From Arachidicoccus terrestris (GTDB lineage: Bacteria; Bacteroidota; Bacteroidia; Chitinophagales; Chitinophagaceae): 64,000 bases of DNA. Below are positions 17,199 through 26,784 of this stretch, one piece after another. The notes under the pieces are model-generated. The model was not told where the DNA came from. It saw only the letters and a program-made list of their open reading frames with translations, and made no database searches. The position numbers and the translations under genes were made by a program. Position 1 is the first letter of the stretch, and every line of letters starts with the position of its first letter. The DNA is taken from the NCBI RefSeq assembly GCF_020042345.1, contig NZ_CP083387.1:3658001-3722000 (forward strand), read 5' to 3'.

Positions 17199-18746
17199 TT
17201 ATCTGCTGTGCTCAAACTGATCTACTAGTGCAATGATTTCTTCAGGCGTTACATTTTTTTTCTGATTGTCAAGATTGATCACCTCCAATAAACCCATTCT
17301 TCCCGGTGTTTTTAAAAAAGTATTGACAAGGCTTAACTGATCGCTTTGATTGATGCCTCCGGTCTTGCTATCCCAACTTTCCAGTGTGGACAGGCAACCA
17401 TCAGTCGGGGAATTGGGATAGAAAGACCAGCCTTCAAAAAAACTGCCATCCAGCGTGGAGCCATGAATGACAATATAACGCCTGCCTACAGCACCTGCCC
17501 AGAAACTCTCTTTCATTGGAGGATAGGCTTGCCATGAGGGAGGGAGTAAAACTTTATAGTTATCTAATTTCGTACCTGTGCTGTCATAAGGGAGCCCTCT
17601 GAAAAAAACTGAGTCAGCCTGATAGGGTAAAATGGACTGAAGCGTCGGTGTGGGTCCGATGAGTTTATCGATAGACACCCTGGCGCCGGCAATTCTGTAT
17701 ACACCCTGTGGCGTATTGCCGTTAGTAATAAAATAAGGCAGTCCGCTTCCGGATCTTGCCAGTTGTCTGAATATCTTCAATTTGCCATTTTCATCCCTGG
17801 CAAAATGCCCATCTTCATATTGGACAATACACAGACCGCTATAGTTACGGTCCCACCGTTGAAAACTATAAACTGTCTTTTGCTTCCAGAGTTGTTGATA
17901 CCTGAATAATTCCAACACAGGGGGAGGAGGAGTTTGCTGATCAGCCAAGTGTCTTAATAGATAGGCATTCAACTGCTTTAAAAGCAGGATTTGACTACTG
18001 TTTGCAAACTGCTTTTCCATTTGTCGTATTAAACGATTACGATTGGAAACTGAACTATCTGTTCTGTAATCATAGAGAGCAGCAATAGCAAATAGTTTGG
18101 GATCTCTTTCATAGGGGAGTATGGCTTTTACCTCATCTTTGAATGTAAGCGGATAAATGCCATACACCGCGTTTAATAGAGCCTGCCGGGCAGAATTGTC
18201 CAACCGGAAATATTGCTGAAACATTTTCTCAAAACCACGTTGTGTGTATTGGTTCTTGATTAAAAACTGGGTTGCAGAAAGACAGGAATTTTCGAACTTA
18301 TAGTCTGTATATTGATTAAGTGGTCCACTAAAGATTTCTTGAATGGTTTTTTCCATCAGGTATTTCTTAAAGCTGGCCCGTCTTTCGGCCATGACAAAAT
18401 CACTGTGGATACTGCTTTTATCATATTGAATGATGCTGGGGGTAAATACCTGTGGACTATCGGGCGTCTGATGCAAAGTTGCCACCGATGTCCCCTGTTT
18501 CCCTTGATATGTATCGCCGGATGGCGTTGCAGTATGTGGCGCAGCGGGATAGACCGAGTCTTTTGCTTTTATAGAACTGTCAACTATCTGTGCACGTCCG
18601 TCATTCGTATAGGCAAGACTGATTATTATTATTGTCAGTTTTGCCCATAAACTGATAAGGTCATTAGAAAATATAGACCATTTTTTCGAGGATTTTATTA
18701 TTACATTGCGTACTGCAGGAGTTGCTGAATGAAGGTCTTTTATCAT
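17199..18746 (-). CDS. Secreted protein with YkuD-like (L,D-transpeptidase-type) C-terminus
   Basis: A 515-residue protein. An internal hydrophobic segment (about 33-46) after a basic N-terminus looks like a signal or anchor. The middle (about 110-290) is helical and of unknown family. The C-terminal part shows IVIHGS (His428), then SPTDGCLS with Cys451, 23 residues later. This recalls the HG and S/T-x-G-C catalytic motifs of YkuD L,D-transpeptidases, which cross-link peptidoglycan or attach lipoproteins. The motif is divergent (PTDGC rather than SHGC). The match is mine by eye; the role is inferred. It ends convergently with ssb and is divergent from the dehydrogenase at 18914. Confidence 0.7.
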   Translation of the reverse strand: MIKDLHSATPAVRNVIIKSSKKWSIFSNDLISLWAKLTIIIISLAYTNDGRAQIVDSSIKAKDSVYPAAPHTATPSGDTYQGKQGTSVATLHQTPDSPQVFTPSIIQYDKSSIHSDFVMAERRASFKKYLMEKTIQEIFSGPLNQYTDYKFENSCLSATQFLIKNQYTQRGFEKMFQQYFRLDNSARQALLNAVYGIYPLTFKDEVKAILPYERDPKLFAIAALYDYRTDSSVSNRNRLIRQMEKQFANSSQILLLKQLNAYLLRHLADQQTPPPPVLELFRYQQLWKQKTVYSFQRWDRNYSGLCIVQYEDGHFARDENGKLKIFRQLARSGSGLPYFITNGNTPQGVYRIAGARVSIDKLIGPTPTLQSILPYQADSVFFRGLPYDSTGTKLDNYKVLLPPSWQAYPPMKESFWAGAVGRRYIVIHGSTLDGSFFEGWSFYPNSPTDGCLSTLESWDSKTGGINQSDQLSLVNTFLKTPGRMGLLEVINLDNQKKNVTPEEIIALVDQFEHSR

Positions 18747-18887
18747 CTGATTTTTATGCGCATTTGTGGTTTAAAGCCTAAAAATGACTACTTGGTTGTA
18801 TTTTAAACAAAAATACAGCCACAAAAATAAGTATTCCGAAGCGGTAAACCCTACCTGCATTTAATAAGGTTTAATGTTTGCAAGTAG

Positions 18888-18895
18888 TATCTTTG
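18888..18895 (+). promoter_or_regulatory. -7 element (TATCTTTG) of the dehydrogenase gene
   Basis: A perfect TAnnTTTG 18 nt upstream of the ATG at 18914. It excludes the longer reading from a TTG at 18878. Confidence 0.55.
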
Positions 18896-18913
18896 CTACT
18901 CAATTTATTATAT

Positions 18914-19996
18914 ATGCACAATTCCTATAGTTATCAGGCCTTATTTAGATTTACGCTAAACGTCTTTAAAAAAATGGGCTGTAATGATACCCATGCCGAT
19001 ACGGCTACCAGCGTATTGTTAAGTGCAGATATGCGTGGTATTGATAGCCATGGAATCGCGCGTCTGTCTGGATATGTCCGGCTTTGGGAGGCAGGGCGCG
19101 TAAATCCTGTTCCCGATATTCGGATTGTTCATGAAACCCCTTCCTCAGCTGTTGTAGATGGTGATAAAGGGCTGGGGTTGGTCGTGGCACATGAGGCCAT
19201 GAAAATAGCAATAAAAAAGGCCGAGGCTGTGGGCACAGGCTGGGTCAGCGTCAAGAACAGCAACCATTTTGGAATTGCGGGTGTGCATGCGATGATGGCT
19301 CTGGAGAAGGATATGATCGGCATGGCTATGACTAATGCCAGTGCTTTGGTTGCTCCGACTTTTTCCGCAGAACGAATGTTGGGTACAAACCCGATTGCCG
19401 TAGCGATACCCGCAGGCAAGGAACAACCCTTTGTCGCAGATCTTGCCACGACTACTGTAGCCAATGGTAAACTGGAAGTTGCGTCACGAAAAAATGAAGC
19501 TATACCTGAAGGGTGGGCGCAGGACAAGCAGGGGCGTCCAAGTGAAGATCCGGGTTGTATTAAAGAAGGTGGTGCTCTTTTGCCTTTGGGAGGAGATCGA
19601 ATGCACGGCAGTCACAAAGGCTATGCATTAAGTAGTGTTGTAGATATCTTCTCAGCTGTATTGAGCGGTGCTTCTTATGGCCCCTGGGCCCCCCCATTTC
19701 CGGCCTATATACCAATGCCCGAAAATATGCCTGGTGAAGGGTTGGGGCATTTTTTGGGTGCTATGCGGGTTGATGCATTCCGGTCTAAAGAAAGCTTTTT
19801 TGACAACATGGATAAATGGATTGACCGGTTTAAAAATGCTAAGCCCGCGGCAGGCCATGACCGGGTACTGATTCCGGGAATGCCCGAAATGGAAAAAGAG
19901 GCCTATCACAAAATGCATGGGATACCACTACTGAAACCTGTAGTGGAAGATCTGAACGCTTTGGCCGGGAAATTGGGAATATCTTGCTTACCTTAA
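18914..19996 (+). CDS. Malate/L-lactate dehydrogenase family oxidoreductase (Ldh_2)
   Basis: A 360-residue NAD(P)-dependent enzyme of the PF02615 family (malate, L-lactate, ureidoglycolate and delta-1-piperideine-2-carboxylate reductases), which is unrelated to classical lactate dehydrogenases. The family signatures DSHGIARL near residue 45, NSNHFGIAG near 117 and HKGYALS near 235 are present; the first two contain catalytic or cofactor-contacting His residues. The exact 2-keto acid substrate cannot be told from sequence. ATG 18914 was chosen because the upstream extension overlaps the promoter. It appears to be transcribed alone. Confidence 0.9.
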   Translation: MHNSYSYQALFRFTLNVFKKMGCNDTHADTATSVLLSADMRGIDSHGIARLSGYVRLWEAGRVNPVPDIRIVHETPSSAVVDGDKGLGLVVAHEAMKIAIKKAEAVGTGWVSVKNSNHFGIAGVHAMMALEKDMIGMAMTNASALVAPTFSAERMLGTNPIAVAIPAGKEQPFVADLATTTVANGKLEVASRKNEAIPEGWAQDKQGRPSEDPGCIKEGGALLPLGGDRMHGSHKGYALSSVVDIFSAVLSGASYGPWAPPFPAYIPMPENMPGEGLGHFLGAMRVDAFRSKESFFDNMDKWIDRFKNAKPAAGHDRVLIPGMPEMEKEAYHKMHGIPLLKPVVEDLNALAGKLGISCLP

Positions 19997-20095
19997 AAAT
20001 AGAGAGAAATCGTCAGTCGATGAGCGTTATCTCAAGTGGCATAATGTTTGTTTTATATATGTAAACCATAAAGCTGAAAATCAAACTGTTCTATA

Positions 20096-21511
20096 ATGCA
20101 AATAAAAAAAACTTTACTATTAGGAATGGGGGCTCTAATGGCACTGGGCGGCCAGGCCCAACAAACTGCAGATTATTCTATACCCAGGGTGACTCCCTTT
20201 TCCGGGGTCAATGATTACAGAACCTGGTCGATTGGTGTCTGGGGCGGACTATCCGCGCCCGCCACTCCATTTGGAAATAATGATTTTAAACGCATGGGCT
20301 TTGATCAACTGGGCGCTATATATGGTATCAGCCTTAAAAAGCAGATTTATCATGGATTCGGGCTACAGGCGGATGTCATGCGTGGCCAGGTAAAAGGGCA
20401 TAATAAAGCTGGCCAGGATAATTGGTTGGCGCTTCACGACGGCGATCCCCTTACGTTTACCTTTGTGCGGAATTTTAAAACCAGTATCGACCTGGCAGCT
20501 TCGGTAAGTGGTGTATTTACTTTAGGGACGATTAATTGGTTAAATCGTCAGGCGACCGTTTTACCATACATCAGTGCCGGTGGAGGCTATATGCGTTTTC
20601 ATACACAGGTAGGGAATACTGACGATGAGAGCGTCGGTTATATTAATGCGCGTGGCGATTTTGACGAGAGCAAACCGGATGCTTCCACGGCATTTTATAT
20701 TCCGGTAGGTATCGGCGCTAAGTTTAATGTAGCCACCGGTATTAATCTGGACCTGAGCTATCGTACCAATTTTATTAACCATCATTTCTTTGATGGCGTT
20801 AACGGCAGTGGTCATCAGGACAAGTTTTCCGGCGTGAGAATAGGTCTAGAGTTTGCCCTGGGTAACCGCAGTAAACCGCAGCTCGCGGTGGTTAATGCGC
20901 CGGCACAGCTGGCTATGGACCTCTATGAGCGGAACCAGGACCTGAAACGCAAGATAGATCAATCTAATGAAGAGAATAAACAGGCTATTGAAGGGTTGCG
21001 GGGGCAATTAGAGGATGCAAAAAAAGACAGTGACGGCGATGGGGTAGCAGATATTTTTGACAAATGTCCCAATACAGAAAGCGGTGTGCGTGTAGATGGT
21101 GCCGGTTGTCCGCTGCCGCAACCAAAGCAAATTATTAAACAAGAAAAAGTAGTGGTTACACAACAAGACCGGAAAATTGTAGATGAAGCTATCAAGGATC
21201 TGGAATTTGATCTAGGTAAGGCCACGATTCGCGCGGCGTCTTTTCCAAGCCTGGACCGCGTTGCTGAACTACTGGTCAATAAACACTTTAGCCTCAAACT
21301 GGCCGGACATACGGATAATACAGGAAGTAATACTCTAAATATGCGTCTTTCTAAGGAAAGAGCAGAATCTGTAAAAGCTTATCTGGTATCTAAAGGAGCG
21401 AATGCGTCCAGAATCGAGGCTGTCGGTTATGGCTCCAGTCAGCCTATTGCCACCAACGATACTCCAGAAGGGAGGCAACAAAACAGAAGAGTGGAATTTA
21501 CGCTTTACTAA
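20096..21511 (+). CDS. OmpA-family outer membrane protein with TSP3-like repeats
   Basis: A 471-residue protein with a signal peptide (cleavage after GGQAQ, about residue 22) and an N-terminal beta-barrel (about 40-265). A coiled-coil-like segment (about 280-312) follows, then one thrombospondin type 3-like calcium-binding repeat (DSDGDGVADIFDKCPNTESG). The C-terminal OmpA/MotB peptidoglycan-binding domain shows LAGHTDNTGSN and RLSKERAESVKAYL. It should tether the outer membrane to peptidoglycan. This architecture is standard for Bacteroidota OmpA proteins. It is followed by a strong bidirectional hairpin. Confidence 0.95.
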   Translation: MQIKKTLLLGMGALMALGGQAQQTADYSIPRVTPFSGVNDYRTWSIGVWGGLSAPATPFGNNDFKRMGFDQLGAIYGISLKKQIYHGFGLQADVMRGQVKGHNKAGQDNWLALHDGDPLTFTFVRNFKTSIDLAASVSGVFTLGTINWLNRQATVLPYISAGGGYMRFHTQVGNTDDESVGYINARGDFDESKPDASTAFYIPVGIGAKFNVATGINLDLSYRTNFINHHFFDGVNGSGHQDKFSGVRIGLEFALGNRSKPQLAVVNAPAQLAMDLYERNQDLKRKIDQSNEENKQAIEGLRGQLEDAKKDSDGDGVADIFDKCPNTESGVRVDGAGCPLPQPKQIIKQEKVVVTQQDRKIVDEAIKDLEFDLGKATIRAASFPSLDRVAELLVNKHFSLKLAGHTDNTGSNTLNMRLSKERAESVKAYLVSKGANASRIEAVGYGSSQPIATNDTPEGRQQNRRVEFTLY

Positions 21512-21550
21512 AGCGGGGTCACATTTGTGGAAGCAGTTATAATCATCAAA

Positions 21551-21593
21551 CAAAGGTGCGGCCATACCATGCCGGTTTATGGCCGCACCTTTG
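21551..21593. terminator. Bidirectional hairpin between OmpA and glycosylase genes
   Basis: Arms CAAAGGTGCGGCCATA (21551-21566) and its complement (21578-21593) are perfect over 16 bp and GC-rich. The T runs are short. Confidence 0.75.
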
Positions 21594-21601
21594 TTACAAT
21601 T

Positions 21602-22117
21602 CTATTTTTCAACCCCGAAGAACAGAATTTGCTTGTATAAGGCGGCCTTTTGATCCAGATTGAGCCTGGCATACCGGGGTGACGGGGAAGGTAACAATAT
21701 ACTATGCTGGTGCGCCGGAAATAGTGACTTAAAATGCTTTTCAACGAAACGACTGGTAAAACAGACACATACGTTAGGGTAACGCTTTAATATATCGCCA
21801 ATGGCCTTATCATTGTATGTGACAATCTCCAGGTCCTGATCTGCATTGGAGTCCTTGAGCCTGGTTATCTGTAGTAAAATGTCTGCTATACCGATGCCGT
21901 GAAGGGACAGGACAGCGGATTTGGTCTCCTGATCCGGCAAGGGCTTTTCAAATACTTTTTCTAGAATTTTCCAAAATTGATTGCGTCTGGCGCTGTAAAA
22001 CCACTGGTTGCCAGGGTCGTCCGATAGGGTCGTACTTCGTCCGGGAAAACTACCCATAATGAGAACTTTTAGTGTATCAGGTATAAATGGAGCATGGGGG
22101 TGGGTCTCGATCTGCAT
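21602..22117 (-). CDS. UDG-superfamily DNA glycosylase (hypoxanthine/uracil type)
   Basis: A 171-residue member of the uracil-DNA glycosylase superfamily, most like the DNA-deoxyinosine (hypoxanthine) glycosylase group. Visible are motif 1 (IMGSFPGRST), the base-pocket WFYSARRNQFWKIL segment and the C-terminal LLPSPSPRYA motif, which intercalates into DNA in this superfamily. It would remove deaminated bases in base-excision repair. The ATG lies five bases after a TAACTTTG promoter element, so the message is probably leaderless. It is divergent from the DUF1543 gene. Confidence 0.85.
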   Translation of the reverse strand: MQIETHPHAPFIPDTLKVLIMGSFPGRSTTLSDDPGNQWFYSARRNQFWKILEKVFEKPLPDQETKSAVLSLHGIGIADILLQITRLKDSNADQDLEIVTYNDKAIGDILKRYPNVCVCFTSRFVEKHFKSLFPAHQHSILLPSPSPRYARLNLDQKAALYKQILFFGVEK

Positions 22118-22121
22118 GGAA

Positions 22122-22129
22122 CAAAGTTA
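22122..22129 (-). promoter_or_regulatory. -7 element (TAACTTTG) of the glycosylase gene
   Basis: A perfect TAnnTTTG on the minus strand, four bases upstream of the ATG at 22117. Transcription would start at or beside the start codon. Confidence 0.5.
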
Positions 22130-22182
22130 GTTTTTTGCCGTGAGATTAATCCTGATCCCCAATTTCTCCTTATTTTTAGCCT

Positions 22183-22779
22183 ATGGAACAACCTAACTTG
22201 TACATGTGCCTGATCGGCTGCAAACCCGAAGGCCGACACATAGAACAACATGATATTTTTTTTGGCATAGCAGCCAGCGCCCCGGAATTGATCCGGCAGA
22301 TGGAACAGTTCTGGCCGGATGGTGGAAGATTGCACCTGGATGCCTGGCGTAAGGTGACACGTGTAGACGGTTTTAAGGTGGAAGTCGTGGAAAGGCCAGA
22401 TATCGTATCAGATAACCAGGATAACATGAGTAACGCCGGTTCTGCCCCCAGCTCCAATCACCTCTATTTTATTAATCTGGGTGGGTATCACCCAGACAGC
22501 TTCGAAGAGTGGCACCACAAACTGATCACTGTACAGTCGGGTAAAGCAGGAGCCATTGAGGCGGCCAAAGCTTCTGTTTTTTATAAAAATGCTGCTGGTT
22601 CTCATGTTGATGATCAATATGGGGTGGATATTGATGACCTGTATAATGTGGAGGATATTTTATCAGCAGACTTAAAGAAAAAGTACTTCCTGCACTTTAG
22701 GTTGGCCGGTGAAGGCGAAGAGGACCACTGGCAGATCGGATATACTAAGTTGACAAAACTTAGTCAGTTATTTGTATAA
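22183..22779 (+). CDS. DUF1543-domain protein
   Basis: A 198-residue protein recognised by the two DUF1543 signatures. One is N-terminal (YMCLIGCKPEGRHIEQHDIFFG). The other is C-terminal (INLGGYHPDSFEEWHHK, then HVDDQYGVDIDDLYNVEDIL). The protein looks like two copies of an alpha/beta unit. The function of the family is not known; it is soluble and without a signal peptide. It is divergent from the glycosylase gene, with a 65-nt spacer. Confidence 0.85.
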   Translation: MEQPNLYMCLIGCKPEGRHIEQHDIFFGIAASAPELIRQMEQFWPDGGRLHLDAWRKVTRVDGFKVEVVERPDIVSDNQDNMSNAGSAPSSNHLYFINLGGYHPDSFEEWHHKLITVQSGKAGAIEAAKASVFYKNAAGSHVDDQYGVDIDDLYNVEDILSADLKKKYFLHFRLAGEGEEDHWQIGYTKLTKLSQLFV

Positions 22780-22886
22780 TTAACTGGTTATGTTTGTTTT
22801 AATTTGGTGTGTAAAGCGGTTGAGGATGGGGGGTGTTCATGCTAAAGTTTTTATACACAGGTGCTGTTTTTACCAAAAAAACGAAT

Positions 22887-22894
22887 TACATTTG
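22887..22894 (+). promoter_or_regulatory. parC promoter -7 element (TACATTTG)
   Basis: A perfect TAnnTTTG about 100 nt upstream of the parC ATG. No good -33 element was identified. Confidence 0.45.
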
Positions 22895-22996
22895 CCCGCA
22901 CCCATCATTTGGGTTAAAAGGGAATAATTCCATTATATTGCGATAGCAATATTTAAATTAATCGGATTTAGATATATAACTGGATATTAACGATAC

Positions 22997-25531
22997 ATGG
23001 CAAAAGATTCAAAGAAAGAAATAAAGCGGGAATTGGACCTGAGCGTCAATACCGGTGTTCAGGGTCAATATAAGAACTGGTTTCTAGACTATGCTTCCTA
23101 TGTGATCTTAGAACGTGCGGTACCTGCTGTTGAAGACGGGTTAAAGCCTGTACAGCGCAGGATCCTTCATGCGATGAAAGAAATGGATGACGGGCGCTAC
23201 AATAAAGTCGCAAATATTATCGGGCAATCCATGCAGTATCATCCACATGGAGATATGAGTATCGGAGACGCGCTGGTGAATATGGGACAAAAGGATCTAC
23301 TGATCGATACGCAGGGTAACTGGGGAGACGTACGAACTGGTGACTCCGCCGCCGCTTCCCGTTATATTGAGGCAAGGCTTTCTAAGTTAGCCCTTGAAAT
23401 TGCTTTTAATGCCAAGACTACGGGGTGGCAGCTTAGCTACGATGGCCGTAAGAACGAGCCTATCACGCTTCCCATGAAGTTTCCTTTACTACTCGCTCAA
23501 GGTGCTGAAGGAATTGCCGTAGGCCTTTCCACTAAAATACTGCCACATAACTTTATTGAGCTCTGTGAAGCATCCATCAAATACCTGAAGGGAAGGAAAT
23601 TTGAACTGTTCCCAGACTTTTTGACCGGCGGAATGATTGATGTCTCTAATTACAATAAAGGGAAAAGAGGAGGCAAGGTAAAGGTTCGTGCAATCATCGA
23701 AGAACAGGACAAAAAGACATTGGTCATAAAAAGCGTTCCTTATGGCATTACGACTTCCTCATTGGTGGACAGTATTGTCAAAGCCAATGATAACGGTAAA
23801 ATTAAAATCAAGAAGGTAACAGACGGCACAGCTCAGGAAGTGGCTATATATGTGGAACTGGCGCCGGGAATTTCTCCGGATATCACCATAGACGCCTTAT
23901 ATGCCTTTACGGATTGTGAGATCAGTATTTCTCCCAATGCCTGCGTTATTGTCGAGAACAAACCCCGTTTTATTACTGTCAATGAGCTCCTTGAAACATC
24001 CACAGAGAATACCAAGGAATTGTTGAAAAGGGAATTGGAGATCAAGCTTGCTGAACTGGAAGAAAAATGGCATTATACTTCACTGGAAAAAATCTTCTTT
24101 GAGGAGAAAATATACAAAGAACTAGAGCAAAAACATAAAAGCTGGGATGATGTCATTGATGCAATAGATAAAGCATTTATTCCTTACAAAAAGAAGCTCA
24201 AAAGAGCGATTCATCGCGAGGACCTGTTAAAACTTACAGAGAAACCGGTTCGCCGTATCTATCGGCTGGATATCAACGACCTTATAGAACAGATAAAAGC
24301 GATTGACGAAGAGATTAATCAGGTGAATTTTAATCTGGAACACCTCACCGATTTTGCGATCGCGTATTTTGAAAACCTGATTAAAAAATTCGGAAAGGGA
24401 AGGGAAAGAAAAACAGAGATCAAGCTTTTTGATTCTATTGAAGCCAAGCATGTGGTTATTGCCAACACGAAACTGTATATAAATGCAGCAGAAGGATTTA
24501 TCGGCACCAGTCTTAAGAAAAACGATTTCTTATGTGAATGCTCTGATCTGGATGATATCATATGTTTTACCAAGGCAGGGAAGATGAAAGTTGTCCGTGT
24601 GGCGGATAAAGTCTTTATCGGCAAAGATATTCTGCACGCAGCTGTCTTCCAGAAAGGAGACGAAAGGACTACCTTTAATATGATCTATGTGGATGGGAAA
24701 TCTGGCGTTTCCTATGCCAAACGTTTTAATGTGACTGCCATCACAAGAGATAAGGAATACGACCTTACCAAAGGAAGCGATAAGAGCAAGGTACATTATT
24801 TTACAGCGAATCCCAATGGAGAAGCGGAAGTTGTTCGCATTTTACTCAGCCCTAACTGTAATGCCCGGAATAAAGAGCTTGACTTCGATTTTAGTACGCT
24901 GGAGATTAAAGGCAGAAGCTCTAATGGTAATCAAGTGGTTAAATATCCGATTCGCTCTGTTAAATTAAAGGAGAAAGGGAAATCCACGTTGGAAGGCCGA
25001 AAACTTTGGTTTGATGATAAGTTTGGCCGACTTAATATGGAAGAGAAAGGTAATCTCCTGGGGTCTTTTGACGACGAAAATATCCTCGTGATTTATAGTG
25101 ACGGCAGCTATGAGATTGTCGATACTGAGTTATCACAACGATTTGATGTAGAGAAGGTTATTCTTATAGAGAAGTTTGATCCTGAAAAAGTCATTACAGC
25201 GGTTTATCTGGATAATGATAAAAAACAGTTTAATGTTAAGCGGTTCAGGATTGAAACCAACACCATGAAGTCTAAATTCAGTTTTATCAAGGACGGAGAA
25301 GGAAACTATGTTGAGGCTGTAACCATGGATGAACAGCCGGTCTTACAAGTTCAGATTGGCAGAGGAAGTTCCCAAAGGACGACTAAGTTTCGCATTGCAA
25401 ACCTGGTAGAAGTGATGGGCTGGAAAGCCGTCGGTGCCAAGTTAATGGACTTCAGTAAATCTGTAGCGATGGAATGGATCAGTCCCAAAAAAACAGCCGG
25501 AAATGCGGATGACCAGCCGAGTCTGTTTTAG
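22997..25531 (+). CDS. parC: DNA topoisomerase IV subunit A
   Basis: An 844-residue type IIA topoisomerase A subunit that cleaves and rejoins DNA to decatenate chromosomes. The catalytic tyrosine is Tyr123 in AAASRYIEARL; the quinolone-pocket region YHPHGDMSIGDALV is at 81-94. The tower, coiled-coil (about 330-460) and C-terminal beta-pinwheel-like repeats (about 480-820) follow. I call parC rather than gyrA because the Bacteroidota ParC form lacks the GyrA-box and has the RRILHAMKEMDDGRYNKVAN sequence typical of that group. This is a judgement by eye. parE, often adjacent, is not in this window. Confidence 0.92.
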   Translation: MAKDSKKEIKRELDLSVNTGVQGQYKNWFLDYASYVILERAVPAVEDGLKPVQRRILHAMKEMDDGRYNKVANIIGQSMQYHPHGDMSIGDALVNMGQKDLLIDTQGNWGDVRTGDSAAASRYIEARLSKLALEIAFNAKTTGWQLSYDGRKNEPITLPMKFPLLLAQGAEGIAVGLSTKILPHNFIELCEASIKYLKGRKFELFPDFLTGGMIDVSNYNKGKRGGKVKVRAIIEEQDKKTLVIKSVPYGITTSSLVDSIVKANDNGKIKIKKVTDGTAQEVAIYVELAPGISPDITIDALYAFTDCEISISPNACVIVENKPRFITVNELLETSTENTKELLKRELEIKLAELEEKWHYTSLEKIFFEEKIYKELEQKHKSWDDVIDAIDKAFIPYKKKLKRAIHREDLLKLTEKPVRRIYRLDINDLIEQIKAIDEEINQVNFNLEHLTDFAIAYFENLIKKFGKGRERKTEIKLFDSIEAKHVVIANTKLYINAAEGFIGTSLKKNDFLCECSDLDDIICFTKAGKMKVVRVADKVFIGKDILHAAVFQKGDERTTFNMIYVDGKSGVSYAKRFNVTAITRDKEYDLTKGSDKSKVHYFTANPNGEAEVVRILLSPNCNARNKELDFDFSTLEIKGRSSNGNQVVKYPIRSVKLKEKGKSTLEGRKLWFDDKFGRLNMEEKGNLLGSFDDENILVIYSDGSYEIVDTELSQRFDVEKVILIEKFDPEKVITAVYLDNDKKQFNVKRFRIETNTMKSKFSFIKDGEGNYVEAVTMDEQPVLQVQIGRGSSQRTTKFRIANLVEVMGWKAVGAKLMDFSKSVAMEWISPKKTAGNADDQPSLF

Positions 25532-25574
25532 CGTATCCTGTGCGTGTTGCCTTGAGATAAATTATAATAGCAGT

Positions 25575-25620
25575 AAAAGAAATGTCCGCTTCACGTTCAA
25601 ATGAAGCGGACATTTCTTTT
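25575..25620. terminator. Bidirectional terminator between parC and TerC gene
   Basis: A perfect 19-bp inverted repeat (25575-25593 with 25602-25620), A-rich and T-rich at its ends. Confidence 0.85.
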
Positions 25621-25661
25621 ACCCGGACAATCTCATTATTAGGCCATTAAGCGCTGTTCAG

Positions 25662-26708
25662 CTATGGTTGCTCTGTCGTAGGACTCTCTTCCTTTACAGG
25701 AATCATAATTGACGCAGCAATACTGATGCCTACACACAGCACGATAACACCCAGGGAGATCCCTATCGGAATATGGATATGGAAAAATTCAATGAGCATT
25801 TTCACCCCGATAAAGATCAGAATAAAGGCAATGCCTTGTTGAAGGAATCTAAACTTGTTAGCCGCGCCTCTCAACAGAAAAAACAGGCTTCTCAGTCCCA
25901 GGATCGCAAAAATATTACTGGAATATATAACCAAGATGTCACTGCTTGAAAATGCTGCATTCGGGCTGTCTTTTACAAGGGAAACTACTGTAGGGATACT
26001 ATCCAGCGCAAAGGCGATATCGGTAACGGCCAGGACAATGACTACCAGGGTCAGTGATGTAAAAAACTTTTTGCCATTTCTTTTGATGACATATTTGCCC
26101 ATGGGCTCTTCGTCTGTAAATGGAAGGGCACGTTGTATCCATTTAAAGAATTTAGAGTCCATCATATTGAATTCATGAGATTCCTTTTGGGCGAAGAGCT
26201 TAATTCCTGTGTAGAGTAAAAAGGCCCCGAATATATACATAACCCAGTGGAAACGGTCAATCAGGCCAATACCTACGGCGATAAACAGGATTCTAAAGAC
26301 AATGGCCAGCAGAATGCCTATCAGCAGGGCACGGCCCATATCGCTTTCTTTAACTTTAAAAGCCGCAAATATGAGTATGAATACAAATATATTGTCAATG
26401 CTAAGGCTCCATTCCATTAGATAAGCCGAAATATATTTGGTGGCGGCATTCGAGCCATTTTCATACCAGACAAAGACCCAAAATGCAAGGGAAAGTCCGA
26501 TCCAGAAAGCGGTTTGAATACTTGCCTGCTTGATGGAGATCTCTTTTCCTTTTTTACTCATGAGTCCTAAATCCAGCAGCAATGCTATGATCAGGACGAT
26601 GCCAAAGATACCATAAACGATTTCTGTGTGTGTCAGGGCCATAGTAAGCGTTGAAAGCGGTGTTGAGACCAGAGTTGTAATAGTTGTTGTTAGTAGTGTT
26701 ATGTTCAT
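25662..26708 (-). CDS. TerC-family membrane protein (Alx-like)
   Basis: A 348-residue polytopic protein of the TerC family, with about eight or nine transmembrane helices. The conserved acidic motifs SLSIDNIFVFILIF and AVTDIAFALDSIPTVV lie inside helices and probably bind or transport metal ions. Relatives include E. coli Alx and Bacillus YceF/YkoY, linked to manganese export and metalation of secreted enzymes. ATG 26708 was chosen; the frame extends 18 codons upstream toward the cysteine desulfurase stop, without conserved sequence. It lies 76 nt after the desulfurase gene, possibly as part of the same transcript. Confidence 0.9.
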   Translation of the reverse strand: MNITLLTTTITTLVSTPLSTLTMALTHTEIVYGIFGIVLIIALLLDLGLMSKKGKEISIKQASIQTAFWIGLSLAFWVFVWYENGSNAATKYISAYLMEWSLSIDNIFVFILIFAAFKVKESDMGRALLIGILLAIVFRILFIAVGIGLIDRFHWVMYIFGAFLLYTGIKLFAQKESHEFNMMDSKFFKWIQRALPFTDEEPMGKYVIKRNGKKFFTSLTLVVIVLAVTDIAFALDSIPTVVSLVKDSPNAAFSSSDILVIYSSNIFAILGLRSLFFLLRGAANKFRFLQQGIAFILIFIGVKMLIEFFHIHIPIGISLGVIVLCVGISIAASIMIPVKEESPTTEQP

Positions 26709-26784
26709 GATGTAAAAATAAAGGATTTTTGGATTGGCAATTCTTTTTCTTCTTTTATGCACCTGATTGTTTAGGCAACTACTG

